8,970 bases of DNA from Deltaproteobacteria bacterium. GTDB taxonomy: Bacteria > Desulfobacterota > Desulfobacteria > Desulfobacterales > ETH-SRB1. The DNA lies in the NCBI GenBank assembly GCA_030262795.1, contig JAJSZO010000103.1, forward strand, positions 1 through 8,970. Reading direction: 5' to 3'. Below are positions 1 to 5,780 of this stretch, in pieces. The translations under genes and the position numbers were made by a program. Position 1 is the stretch's first letter; each line of letters starts with the position of its first letter. Below the pieces are notes generated by a model that was not told the origin of the DNA, searched no databases, and saw only the letters and a program-made list of their open reading frames with translations.

Positions 1-41
1 GCTTTGAGCTTTTTTGCTTTGAGCTTTCAGCTTATAGCTCA
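1..41. repeat. Short tandem-like repeat downstream of tonB
   Basis: The word GCTTTGAGCTTTT occurs at about 1-13 and again from 16, followed by the related word CAGCTTATAGCTC. It runs into the tonB stop codon. On the coding strand it reads as repeated AAAGC/AAGCT words, similar in composition to the CGAAAGC heptamer inside tonB. No T-run terminator is visible on the tonB strand in this piece. The repeat continues to the window edge, so its full extent is unknown. Confidence 0.6.
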
Positions 42-734
42 TGTTCCCTCCATATCGAATTGAATCGTTGTGACCACCCAGGTGGAAACTGCATGGCCAC
101 GAACTTCCCCTGGAGAAAATTTCCATGAGGGAAGGGCCTTGAACACACTGTCATCAAATATCCCTGGCGGCGTTGACTTCAGAATCGTTATGTTGCTTAC
201 ATAACCGGTTTCATCCACTAAAAACTTAACCTCAACCTTTCCAGTAATGTTAAGTCGCTTGGCGCGGTACGGATAGATGGGCTTCATCTTGAAAAATGCC
301 ATGGGCATCCGGTCTACCTCGCCCTGATTGTAAAAGTCTTTGAATGTAGCCGGTAGGGCAACCGGCATGCCCCCTGACAGCTTAGGGTTGATCTCAAAGC
401 TCAGGCGGGGCATCTCCATCTTTATTTCCTGTTTTTTTGGAACGTTATGCTGCAGTCTGACCGTGGGAATGATTTTTTCAGGAGGTTTTTTTTCAGGCAG
501 CTTTTCTTCTTTTTCAGGCAACGGCTTTTGAGGCCTTACCTGCACCAAATGCACTGGGACGATGGTTTCAAGATCGCTTTTACTAAACTCGCTTTGTACA
601 AAAAAGGGCAGGATGGCAAATAAAAAAATATTGACCAGCAGGGCAAGACCCAGAGCTGCAAGCTTTCGGCTTTCGGCTTTCGGCTTTCGGATTCGGCTTA
701 AAAGGCCGGTTGCTCTGAAAATCAGACTGTTCAT
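39..734 (-). CDS. tonB: TonB family energy transducer
   Basis: TonB couples the inner-membrane proton-motive force to TonB-dependent outer-membrane receptors. The 231-residue protein has a short basic cytoplasmic N-terminus (1-25), one membrane anchor (about 26-46), a proline/lysine/glutamate-rich periplasmic spacer (about 68-102, KPLPEKEEKLPEKKPPEK) and a C-terminal TonB_C domain (about 149-228). That domain carries the YP pair at 154-155, the GKVEVKFLVDETGYV strand and the SWKFSPG segment. It is the last gene of the operon and starts 11 bp after the exbD stop. The ATG at 732-734 has only a distant, weak ribosome-binding site, so translational coupling to exbD is likely. A 7-nt tandem repeat encodes residues 16-25, before the anchor. 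The family call is firm. The spacer and overall layout fit the TonB2 type that works with TtpC rather than E. coli TonB; that subtype is inferred from context. Confidence 0.93.
   Translation of the reverse strand: MNSLIFRATGLLSRIRKPKAESRKLAALGLALLVNIFLFAILPFFVQSEFSKSDLETIVPVHLVQVRPQKPLPEKEEKLPEKKPPEKIIPTVRLQHNVPKKQEIKMEMPRLSFEINPKLSGGMPVALPATFKDFYNQGEVDRMPMAFFKMKPIYPYRAKRLNITGKVEVKFLVDETGYVSNITILKSTPPGIFDDSVFKALPSWKFSPGEVRGHAVSTWVVTTIQFDMEGT
662..689 (-). repeat. Four perfect 7-nt tandem units inside tonB
   Basis: On the plus strand the unit GCTTTCG is repeated four times (CGAAAGC on the coding strand), followed by a degenerate unit to about 699. It encodes residues 16-25 of TonB (RKPKAESRKL), between the start codon and the membrane anchor. 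Because 7 is not a multiple of 3, gain or loss of one unit would shift the frame within the first 25 codons. Confidence 0.9.
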
Positions 735-745
735 AGGTAAGCTTT

Positions 746-1168
746 TTAACCTTCATCAGCCGATTTTGAAGCCGCTATACTCACATTCCTGGCTCCGGCC
801 AGGCGGCACTGGTCCATTACCCGAATTACCACGCCGGTATGGCTGGACTTGTCGGCCACAATAACAATGGCGCCTTCAGGATTCTCTGCCAAACATCGCT
901 CAATGTGTGCACGGACACTTCGAACATCAATTTGCTTTCTTTCCAAAAAAATATGTCCGTTTGTATCAATTCCTATAAGAACACTTCCCTTTTCCTTGAG
1001 CGCAGCAGTTGAAGCAGTGGGGCGCTGAACATCAATTCCGGTTTCCTTTACAAAGCTCGTTGTAACCATGAAGAAGATCAACAGAATAAAGACCATGTCA
1101 ATAAGCGGGGCCATGTTGATGCCTTCGGTTTTGCCTTTTCGGCGGAGAGATTGATGCACATTGATCAT
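746..1168 (-). CDS. exbD: ExbD/TolR family biopolymer transport protein
   Basis: ExbD is the single-span component of the ExbB-ExbD proton channel that powers TonB. The 140-residue protein has the family signature in its N-terminal helix, INMAPLIDMVFILLIFFMV at about 17-35. Asp24 is the membrane aspartate that carries protons in this family. A periplasmic domain (about 45-140) follows, containing the GHIFLERKQID strand and the DKSSHTGVVIRVMDQCRLAG segment typical of ExbD. Length is normal for the family. The start ATG at 1166-1168 directly follows the exbB TAA stop with no gap, and an AAGG lies about 10 nt upstream, so it should be translationally coupled to exbB. Confidence is high. Confidence 0.95.
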   Translation of the reverse strand: MINVHQSLRRKGKTEGINMAPLIDMVFILLIFFMVTTSFVKETGIDVQRPTASTAALKEKGSVLIGIDTNGHIFLERKQIDVRSVRAHIERCLAENPEGAIVIVADKSSHTGVVIRVMDQCRLAGARNVSIAASKSADEG

Positions 1169-1759
1169 TTATACATACCTTTTCAGAGTCATAACTACCT
1201 CATTCAAATGATTTTTCAAACGATTAGCACGGCGAGTAAGAAAAGCGCTCATAAAGAGTCCAGGAATAGCCACAAGCAGTCCGCTCTGAGTGGTAATCAG
1301 GGCTTCGGAAATTCCTCCTGCCATGGCCTTCGCATTGCCTGTGCCAAAGAGAGCTATTACATTAAAAGTGGTCATCATGCCGGTCACCGTACCGAGAAGC
1401 CCAAATAATGGTGCTACAGCGGCCAGCACAGCGATAACCGAGAGATAGCGTCTGAGAGGAGACATCTCTTGCATGGCGCATTGATCCAGAATATCTTGAT
1501 CCAGCTTTTTGTTGCCTGTGCGCTCTTTAAGAAAACTCGCTACAACCTGGGCTCGAAGTCCATTTGAAGTCTTTGGCAAAGGGGTGCCGGAAAGCATCTC
1601 CACTGCCTGTTCCAGATCCACATCATCTTTGGCGATCCGCCGAAAATAAAGCGCCCGATCGACTATAAGAGCCCACATCCAGGTGGAGACCAGGATAAGG
1701 GGAATCATTACCGTCCCTCCTGGGCGGAGGTACTCGTATGCGTTTACAATAAAGTCCAT
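1169..1759 (-). CDS. exbB: ExbB/MotA/TolQ proton channel protein
   Basis: ExbB forms the pentameric inner-membrane scaffold of the TonB motor. The 196-residue protein has three membrane segments (about 17-37, 107-130, 151-173). The conserved core is LFGLLGTVTGMMTTFNVIA followed by GGISEALITTQSGLLVAIPG. It is a short ExbB of the type found beside TtpC. The chosen ATG (1757-1759) matches the usual start with YEY..GG.VM.P, but no ribosome-binding site precedes it, because a repeat block occupies that place. An alternative ATG at 1706-1708 (Met18) has GGAGG seven bases upstream. That GGAGG also encodes the conserved Gly-Gly, so it may be coincidental. The closest upstream AGGAG is about 80 nt away, overlapping the ttpC stop. 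Family assignment is secure; the start is less so. Confidence 0.93.
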   Translation of the reverse strand: MDFIVNAYEYLRPGGTVMIPLILVSTWMWALIVDRALYFRRIAKDDVDLEQAVEMLSGTPLPKTSNGLRAQVVASFLKERTGNKKLDQDILDQCAMQEMSPLRRYLSVIAVLAAVAPLFGLLGTVTGMMTTFNVIALFGTGNAKAMAGGISEALITTQSGLLVAIPGLFMSAFLTRRANRLKNHLNEVVMTLKRYV

Positions 1760-1831
1760 TGGTCATTTATCATTTATCATTGATTAATTGGTTAATTGTT
1801 AATTGAAAAAATGACCAATGACCAATGATAA
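1757..1831. repeat. Wordy repeat block with inverted arms upstream of exbB
   Basis: The arms CATTGGTCATTT (1757-1768) and AAATGACCAATG (1809-1820) form a perfect 12-bp inverted repeat. The right arm word AATGACCAATG is repeated once more in overlap (1817-1827). The centre holds TTTATCA and TTAATTG words repeated in tandem. The block includes the exbB start codon and fills most of the 85-bp gap to ttpC, the only large gap in an otherwise tightly packed operon. No ORF of meaningful length lies in it. Confidence 0.75.
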
Positions 1832-1844
1832 CTGCCCCCATCTC

Positions 1845-3236
1845 CTATTCGATAAACGTTATTTCTCTGTGAATGATGTTGGTCAGGGCTACAGCCTTTT
1901 CTTCCATATCTCCGACTATGTGCTCCACGCGTCGGCTCAAAAAAGTGTGTACAAGCATTATAGGGATAGCCACTGCCAGACCAAGCATTGTGGTAACCAA
2001 AGCCTCAGAGATTCCACCAGACATCATACGGGGGTCACCGGTACCATACAAGGTAATGACGTGAAACGTGCTGATCATGCCGGTCACTGTGCCCAAGAGC
2101 CCGAGCAAAGGAGCAACTGCCCCCATAATGTTAAGCGCCGGCAAAAACCGCTCCAGGCGTGGAAGCTCTTTTAAGATTGCCTCCTGCAGCACACTTTCCA
2201 AGGTTTCCCTTTCTTCGGCCCTGGCGCCCAGTCCTGCTTTCAAGACATTACAAACAGGTCGTCCTTTTTTGTCCTTTACTGTGTCATCACACTCTTTCCA
2301 TTTTCCTTCCAGAGCCAGTTCATTGACTTTCCCCATAACCCGGTCCGTATTGGCGTGAACACCCTTCAAGAAAATAATTCGCTCTCCTGCTATGATAAAA
2401 GCAAAGAGACCAATGGCCAGAATAGGCCAGACTATGGGTCCGCCATTTTTGATCTGATCTATGAGAGTAGATTTATGCGTGATCTGTCTGAGAGCTGCTC
2501 CCCCGGAAAAATCAAGCACAACATCCTCTGTCTTTCCCTGCGTATATTTTTTGAAATTACGTCTAATAGACCATGAGGGAAGGGCGGAAAGGGCAAAGAG
2601 TTGATGGCTTCCTTCGGAATAGCGTAAAAATCCGGTCTCCTTTCCGGTCGTATAAGCAGCGGTAAACTTGCCGATGGTCAAAATATCTCCGGTTTGCTTC
2701 ACCCCTGAACGGTCAATAAATGACCCCGTACGCATAACCACATCGCCGGAAATGGCCGTTTCCTGAAAGAAAAGATCGGTTATGGTTTTAAAATCATCTA
2801 TTCCGGGAAAGCGGTCTTTGTTCAAGATTGGTTTGAGTAGATCCAAACGTTCAGGAAAGCGTGCTGTCAATTGAGACTGTCTTAAGATTGTTTCAAGATC
2901 CCTGGCAACCACTCGCACTGTGCCTGAGAGCTCCCGCATACCCATCTCATCATCTGATTGCTGATGCGATAGCTTGATCTCTTTTTCTCTTAGCTTTTTA
3001 AACTCATTCTGCATGATCTCAATATCAGAGTTTAGTTTCTTGACCTCAGCTTCCATCCGGGCGATTTCTTTTTCAACGGATGTGCGGTCTTTCAGAATTC
3101 GCTCTTTACTCTCTCTGGCTTCAGCCAATGCAGCCGCATAGTCGGCTTTTGCTTTCTTGGAAGCAGCCCGCATGTCCTCGCCATAGGCAGGGACAGCCAA
3201 AAACAGGATCAATATCAGTACCTGAAAGTATCTCAT
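1845..3236 (-). CDS. ttpC: TtpC-like MotA/TolQ/ExbB protein with periplasmic coiled coil
   Basis: This 463-residue protein matches the architecture of TtpC, the fourth component required by TonB2 systems in Vibrio. It has a signal peptide (1-19, ending PAYG), a long coiled coil (about 23-95) rich in Lys/Glu, a soluble periplasmic segment (about 100-262), then an ExbB-type membrane domain. Three segments lie near 267-289, 371-395 and 411-434, with the conserved APLLGLLGTVTGMIST and GGISEALVTTMLGLAVAIP. The membrane part closely resembles the neighbouring ExbB, including the GTGDPRMMSGGISEAL loop. The start ATG (3234-3236) overlaps the DUF3450 stop by four bases (ATGA) and has GGGAGG upstream. 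The role, linking the TonB/ExbBD motor to the DUF3450 partner in the periplasm, is inferred from family and synteny. The architecture is clearly visible. Confidence 0.88.
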   Translation of the reverse strand: MRYFQVLILILFLAVPAYGEDMRAASKKAKADYAAALAEARESKERILKDRTSVEKEIARMEAEVKKLNSDIEIMQNEFKKLREKEIKLSHQQSDDEMGMRELSGTVRVVARDLETILRQSQLTARFPERLDLLKPILNKDRFPGIDDFKTITDLFFQETAISGDVVMRTGSFIDRSGVKQTGDILTIGKFTAAYTTGKETGFLRYSEGSHQLFALSALPSWSIRRNFKKYTQGKTEDVVLDFSGGAALRQITHKSTLIDQIKNGGPIVWPILAIGLFAFIIAGERIIFLKGVHANTDRVMGKVNELALEGKWKECDDTVKDKKGRPVCNVLKAGLGARAEERETLESVLQEAILKELPRLERFLPALNIMGAVAPLLGLLGTVTGMISTFHVITLYGTGDPRMMSGGISEALVTTMLGLAVAIPIMLVHTFLSRRVEHIVGDMEEKAVALTNIIHREITFIE

Positions 3237-4021
3237 GGAAGGATAATCCTCCCTATAGGGAGCCTGACCAGGTCGATTGACCGCTGACGACGGGCCATGT
3301 CCACAGCTTTATTTATCTCCCGACGATATTTGGAAGAAAGCGATAACCATCTTCCTGCTGCTTGATCATAATGGCCCACCACCTTGTTGTCCTGCGTCTG
3401 ACAAAAAAGAGACAGCCGGCCCAGCCTCAGGATATCTATAAGTACGGATTGACCATTCAGATCAATGGTATCCTGATAAACCTCTACGGTGCGGCCGTAT
3501 TCGGCCTCTATCTGAAGGGCTTCCATGACTCTTCGGTACTTTTCAGCAGCCGGTTTGTCCGGCAGTGCCAGAGTCTCTTTGATCAAGACAAGCCGGGCAT
3601 CCCGTTCCTTTAACAAAAAGGGGATGTCCTTCTTGATAACCCCCTCAAGTTGCGCAACTACCGATTCGAGATACGATTGCAACTCTTCTCTGATCCGGGC
3701 AGATTCTTTGATTTTCCGCTCAAATTCGGCAAGCCGGACCTTTTGACCGCTAAGGGCCCTTTCGGTCTTGAGTTTGAGTCTTTCAAGATAGTCTTGATTT
3801 GTTTTCAACGACCGATAGCGGGCCGTGAGTTCCGCTTTGGTTCCAGCCCATACATTTTCTTTTTTCTGGGTTTCCTGACGAGTCTCAATTGTTTGCACAA
3901 CCCTGTTTTGAATCTGATCCGCCCCTGTTTCGGCCCCGGCGGACTGCTCATGCATAACAAGGAGTAAAAATAAAAAAACCACCGTAAAAGAAGCTGTTTT
4001 ATAACATCGGCTATAACTCAT
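3233..4021 (-). CDS. DUF3450 periplasmic coiled-coil protein, first gene of TonB operon
   Basis: The 262-residue protein has a signal peptide (about 1-30, hydrophobic core FTVVFLFLLLVM, cut near SAGA). A long helical coiled-coil region follows (about 35-130). The C-terminal signature of DUF3450 is present: DIPFLLKERDARL (132-144), KYRRVMEALQIEAEYGRTVE (161-180), the RLGRLSLFCQTQD strand and GHYDQAAGRW. Proteins of this family sit next to TtpC in TonB2-type operons; their exact activity is not known to me. I chose the ATG at 4019-4021 because AGGAG lies seven bases before it and the signal peptide follows at once. The frame is open upstream to 4072, but that extension would run into a palindromic element and delay the signal peptide. 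The stop overlaps ttpC by four bases. Transcription probably comes from the promoter and attenuator at about 4225-4383. Confidence 0.88.
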   Translation of the reverse strand: MSYSRCYKTASFTVVFLFLLLVMHEQSAGAETGADQIQNRVVQTIETRQETQKKENVWAGTKAELTARYRSLKTNQDYLERLKLKTERALSGQKVRLAEFERKIKESARIREELQSYLESVVAQLEGVIKKDIPFLLKERDARLVLIKETLALPDKPAAEKYRRVMEALQIEAEYGRTVEVYQDTIDLNGQSVLIDILRLGRLSLFCQTQDNKVVGHYDQAAGRWLSLSSKYRREINKAVDMARRQRSIDLVRLPIGRIILP

Positions 4022-4032
4022 TCCACATCTCC

Positions 4033-4217
4033 TAAGGAACGTGGACGAATTAACTTCCACAAGTAGGCGCACAGATTTGGGTCAGATTTGTTCGATCTCA
4101 GATCACAAAAGTTGATGGAATAGCGGGCTATTTCAATATTTTTGTGATTTGAGATCGGGCAAAAGTGGCCTGAAGCTGTTATGCATAGTGGGGAAGTTAT
4201 TTCGTCCACATTCCTAA
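4033..4217. repeat. 185-bp imperfect palindrome in the TonB operon 5' UTR
   Basis: The two halves are complementary around position 4125 in a constant register (paired positions sum to 8250). Outer arms: 4035-4061 against 4189-4215 with few mismatches. Inner arms: CGATCTCAGATCACAAAA (4093-4110) against 4140-4157 with one wobble. Centre: AATAGC-GG-GCTATT. The intermediate stretch (4071-4092) also pairs, more weakly. It begins 11 bp upstream of the DUF3450 start codon and ends beside the leader A terminator. Such a palindrome could be a MITE-like mobile element or a structured RNA. I see no ORF of its own and no clear target duplication. Confidence 0.85.
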
Positions 4218-4219
4218 AC

Positions 4220-4267
4220 AAAAAAAGGCGTAACTCTGGCTTTGTACTACAACCCAAGTTACGCCTT
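4220..4267 (-). terminator. Intrinsic terminator at the end of leader A
   Basis: On the minus strand an 11-bp perfect stem (AAGGCGTAACT at 4257-4267 with AGTTACGCCTT at 4225-4235) is extended by short inner pairs (TGG/CCA, TTGT/ACAA). A run of seven T follows (4220-4226 read as A on the plus strand). It lies between promoter A and the first TonB-operon gene, so it must be bypassed for expression: an attenuator position rather than an end of operon. Confidence 0.85.
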
Positions 4268-4347
4268 CACTTTCTCCGCACACCATTTTAACTGCCGGAG
4301 ACCGTAAGGCATTCCTCATAAAGATTTAACTTTCTAATTTAGATAAG
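4225..4347 (-). promoter_or_regulatory. Leader A: candidate attenuator/riboswitch of the TonB operon
   Basis: The leader downstream of promoter A folds into stem P1 (GCCTTAC at 4304-4310 with GTGAAGGC at 4263-4270, one bulged G) and inner stem P2 (TCTCCG at 4296-4301 with CGGAGA at 4273-4278) with a 17-nt loop. The 3' strand of P1 shares AAGGC (4263-4267) with the 5' arm of the terminator, so P1 and the terminator cannot form together. Leader B at about 5769-5892 repeats the same design with conserved linker bases (GG after P1, AA after P2). I do not recognise it as a known riboswitch class. Ligand and switching direction are unknown; if P1 is the ligand-bound form it would be an ON switch. 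Confidence 0.65.
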
Positions 4348-4383
4348 AACTTCTTATTAACCCAAGAAAACAATCTTTGTCAA
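4333..4383 (-). promoter_or_regulatory. Promoter A of the TonB operon with overlapping palindromic operators
   Basis: A perfect -35 TTGACA (4378-4383, minus strand) is followed after 17-18 bp by TTAATA/TAATAA (about 4354-4360). A perfect palindrome ATAAGAA-N-TTCTTAT (4343-4357) overlaps the -10, and TCTAATTTAGA (4333-4343), itself palindromic, follows it. Position and symmetry suggest repression by a dimeric regulator, plausibly metal-sensing given the genes served. The regulator is not in the window. Confidence 0.7.
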
Positions 4384-4414
4384 GGGTTTTTTAAAGAAGT
4401 TCCTTAGGCGTGAA

Positions 4415-4434
4415 TCCGGGAATCAATTCCCGGA
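4415..4434 (-). terminator. Hairpin spanning the CDF stop codon
   Basis: Perfect 8-bp arms TCCGGGAA and TTCCCGGA enclose a 4-nt loop that contains most of the transporter's TGA stop (4423-4425). Only a weak T-rich stretch follows on the minus strand, so it is at best a weak intrinsic terminator. It sits just upstream of promoter A and could insulate the two transcription units. Confidence 0.5.
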
Positions 4435-5391
4435 CTTATTGGGATGATACCCAAAAGCCTTACAACTAACATAATAATTCCTTTTTGCCGGCTCCAGATC
4501 AACTAAAACATCTATGACTTCCGGAATCTCTGTAAGAATTCTATTCTTTACCTCTGTAGCAATCTTATGTCCGAACATTACCGTGATTTCAGGATTGATC
4601 TCTATGCTAATATCGACAAAAATATAGTTTCCGGAGTATCTGGCCCGCATCTGGCAAACTCGTATGACCCCAGAGGTATTCATTGGTACTGCCTCTATTC
4701 TATCAAGAATATCCACAGGCGGAGCCGAATCGACGATATCTCTTATTCCTTTCCACGCAACTCGACCCCCTGCCAGGACGATAAGAAATGATACAAGGAG
4801 TGCGGCATAGAAATCAAGGATATACCAGCTATGATGAATACAGGATCCCGCAACACCGAAAAGAACAGCCAGGGATGAAAGAGCATCTGATCGATGATGC
4901 CACGCATTCCCGATCAATACAGAACTTTTTATTTTTTTACCGATGTGATTGGTAACTCGAAATAATACCTCCTTCAAAATGACAGAAATTGCTGCTACAA
5001 CTATGGCTATTTTTTGGGGAAACAGACTTTTGTGATCAATTATTTTGTCAATGGTGTTTTGGGCTATAAGAATTCCAGTCACTATAATAAAAATTCCAAG
5101 AAATATTGCCAGGAGGGTCTCAATCTTACCGTGTCCATAATGATGTTCCGCGTCCTTTGCCTTTACTAAATATTTTAGCCCAAAGAGTACTACAAAATCG
5201 GTAAGTAAATCTGCGAGGCTATGAACGCCATCTATTACAAGAGCATAGCTTTGACCATACACACCACCAGCCAATTTAATGGCGGATAGAAAAAGATTTA
5301 TAAAGATGCCTATGACGGTTATATTAATACCTGATTGATAGTCATCGGTAAATCCATCTTGAGAGCCGTTAAAAGAGGCGGTACTTTCCAT
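4423..5391 (-). CDS. Cation diffusion facilitator (CDF) metal efflux transporter
   Basis: CDF proteins are inner-membrane metal/proton antiporters that export Zn2+, Fe2+, Mn2+, Co2+ or Cd2+. The 322-residue protein has the six-helix CDF core (about 23-222) and a cytoplasmic C-terminal dimer domain (about 225-305). Visible metal-site residues: DGVHSLADLLTD in helix 2 (His57, Asp61, Asp65) and HHRSD in helix 5 (His165, Asp169), an HxxxD/HxxxD arrangement like zinc-type CDFs. The loop HHYGHGK (83-89) is also typical. Substrate cannot be fixed from this; iron or manganese remain possible. The ATG at 5389-5391 has no good ribosome-binding site and is directly preceded by TATAAT. Its promoter C lies 185 bp upstream and shares its -35 and half-sites with promoters A and B. 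The stop codon sits in a hairpin loop. Confidence 0.92.
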   Translation of the reverse strand: MESTASFNGSQDGFTDDYQSGINITVIGIFINLFLSAIKLAGGVYGQSYALVIDGVHSLADLLTDFVVLFGLKYLVKAKDAEHHYGHGKIETLLAIFLGIFIIVTGILIAQNTIDKIIDHKSLFPQKIAIVVAAISVILKEVLFRVTNHIGKKIKSSVLIGNAWHHRSDALSSLAVLFGVAGSCIHHSWYILDFYAALLVSFLIVLAGGRVAWKGIRDIVDSAPPVDILDRIEAVPMNTSGVIRVCQMRARYSGNYIFVDISIEINPEITVMFGHKIATEVKNRILTEIPEVIDVLVDLEPAKRNYYVSCKAFGYHPNKSGN

Positions 5392-5419
5392 ATTATACGC
5401 TATTTTTATTTTTTTTAGA

Positions 5420-5490
5420 GCCTGTTTGAAAGCCAGGAATTTGAACCATTTTTACGCTTTAGCAGTCAATTAATCAGTTTTCAAACAAGC
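5420..5490. repeat. Inverted repeat in the CDF 5' UTR
   Basis: GCCTGTTTGAAA (5420-5431) and TTTCAAACAAGC (5479-5490) match as inverted arms at 11 of 12 positions, separated by 47 nt. The element lies between promoter C and the CDF start codon. No T-run follows on the transcribed strand, so it is not an intrinsic terminator. It could be a small MITE-like remnant or a UTR structure. Confidence 0.5.
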
Positions 5491-5536
5491 CATAAGGAAT
5501 GGGGATGAGATAACTTGCTTACAATCATAAGTATTT

Positions 5537-5605
5537 TCTAATTAAGGTTTAGATTTCTATCTTTAAAAGAGGTTTCTTATTAACTGCAAAAAATATTTTT
5601 GTCAA
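5537..5605 (-). promoter_or_regulatory. Promoter C of the CDF gene with TCTAA/TTAGA half-sites
   Basis: TTGACA (5600-5605, minus strand), a 17-bp spacer and TAATAA (5577-5582) form a near-consensus sigma-70 promoter. Around it the sequence resembles promoter A (TAATAAGAA at the -10). TCTAA and TTAGA half-sites lie downstream (5537-5541 and 5549-5553), spaced seven bases apart. The conserved leader RNA seen after promoters A and B is absent here. Confidence 0.65.
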
Positions 5606-5623
5606 GTCTTTTTAGATTTGGTA

Positions 5624-5639
5624 GCGGCTTTCCAGCCGC
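5624..5639. repeat. Small GC-rich hairpin between divergent promoters
   Basis: GCGGCT-TTCC-AGCCGC is a perfect 6-bp stem with a 4-nt loop in an otherwise AT-rich gap between the divergent promoters C and B. There is no T-run on either side. It may be a dispersed palindromic repeat. The rest of 5606-5739 shows no gene that I can support. Confidence 0.5.
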
Positions 5640-5739
5640 AATCGTTACTATTGGGAAGCTGTTTTCATGGTGAAATTGAAACTGGCAAAAACGCAAATTT
5701 ATTTTTGAGCGAGCCCTTATTTGCAATCCTGAAAAATTC

Positions 5740-5780
5740 TTGACAAAGAGATTGATTTGCATTAGACTCATCTAAATTAG
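5740..5780 (+). promoter_or_regulatory. Promoter B of the decayed outer-membrane locus
   Basis: TTGACA (5740-5745), a 17-bp spacer and TAGACT (5763-5768). The inverted repeat TTAGA-CTCA-TCTAA (5762-5775) overlaps the -10, and CTAAATTAG (5772-5780) follows. Both contain the TCTAA/TTAGA half-sites seen at promoters A and C. It faces away from the CDF gene toward the pseudogenes. Confidence 0.65.

Noticed and set aside
1818..2576. Several plus-strand ORFs of 60-120 codons inside the TtpC gene.
   Set aside because: They lie antisense to a well-supported gene with clear motifs and have no start signals; they are shadows.
4022..4072. Longer start for the DUF3450 protein (17 extra residues).
   Set aside because: The extension runs into the palindrome and puts the signal peptide away from the N-terminus; the ATG at 4019-4021 has AGGAG at proper spacing.
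4253..4312. Plus-strand CTGCCGGAGACCGTAAGGC looked like the 3' part of a cobalamin riboswitch, which would suit a TonB context.
   Set aside because: The strand is wrong for promoter A and for the terminator U-run, the equivalent place in copy B lacks the GGAGACC element, and no other B12 boxes are present.
5536..5612. A third copy of the leader RNA near promoter C.
   Set aside because: Only the promoter and half-site part resembles A and B; P1, P2 and the terminator are absent before the CDF gene.
5580..5771. 63-codon minus-strand ORF between promoters B and C.
   Set aside because: It spans the divergent promoters and the small GC hairpin and has no motif or ribosome-binding site.
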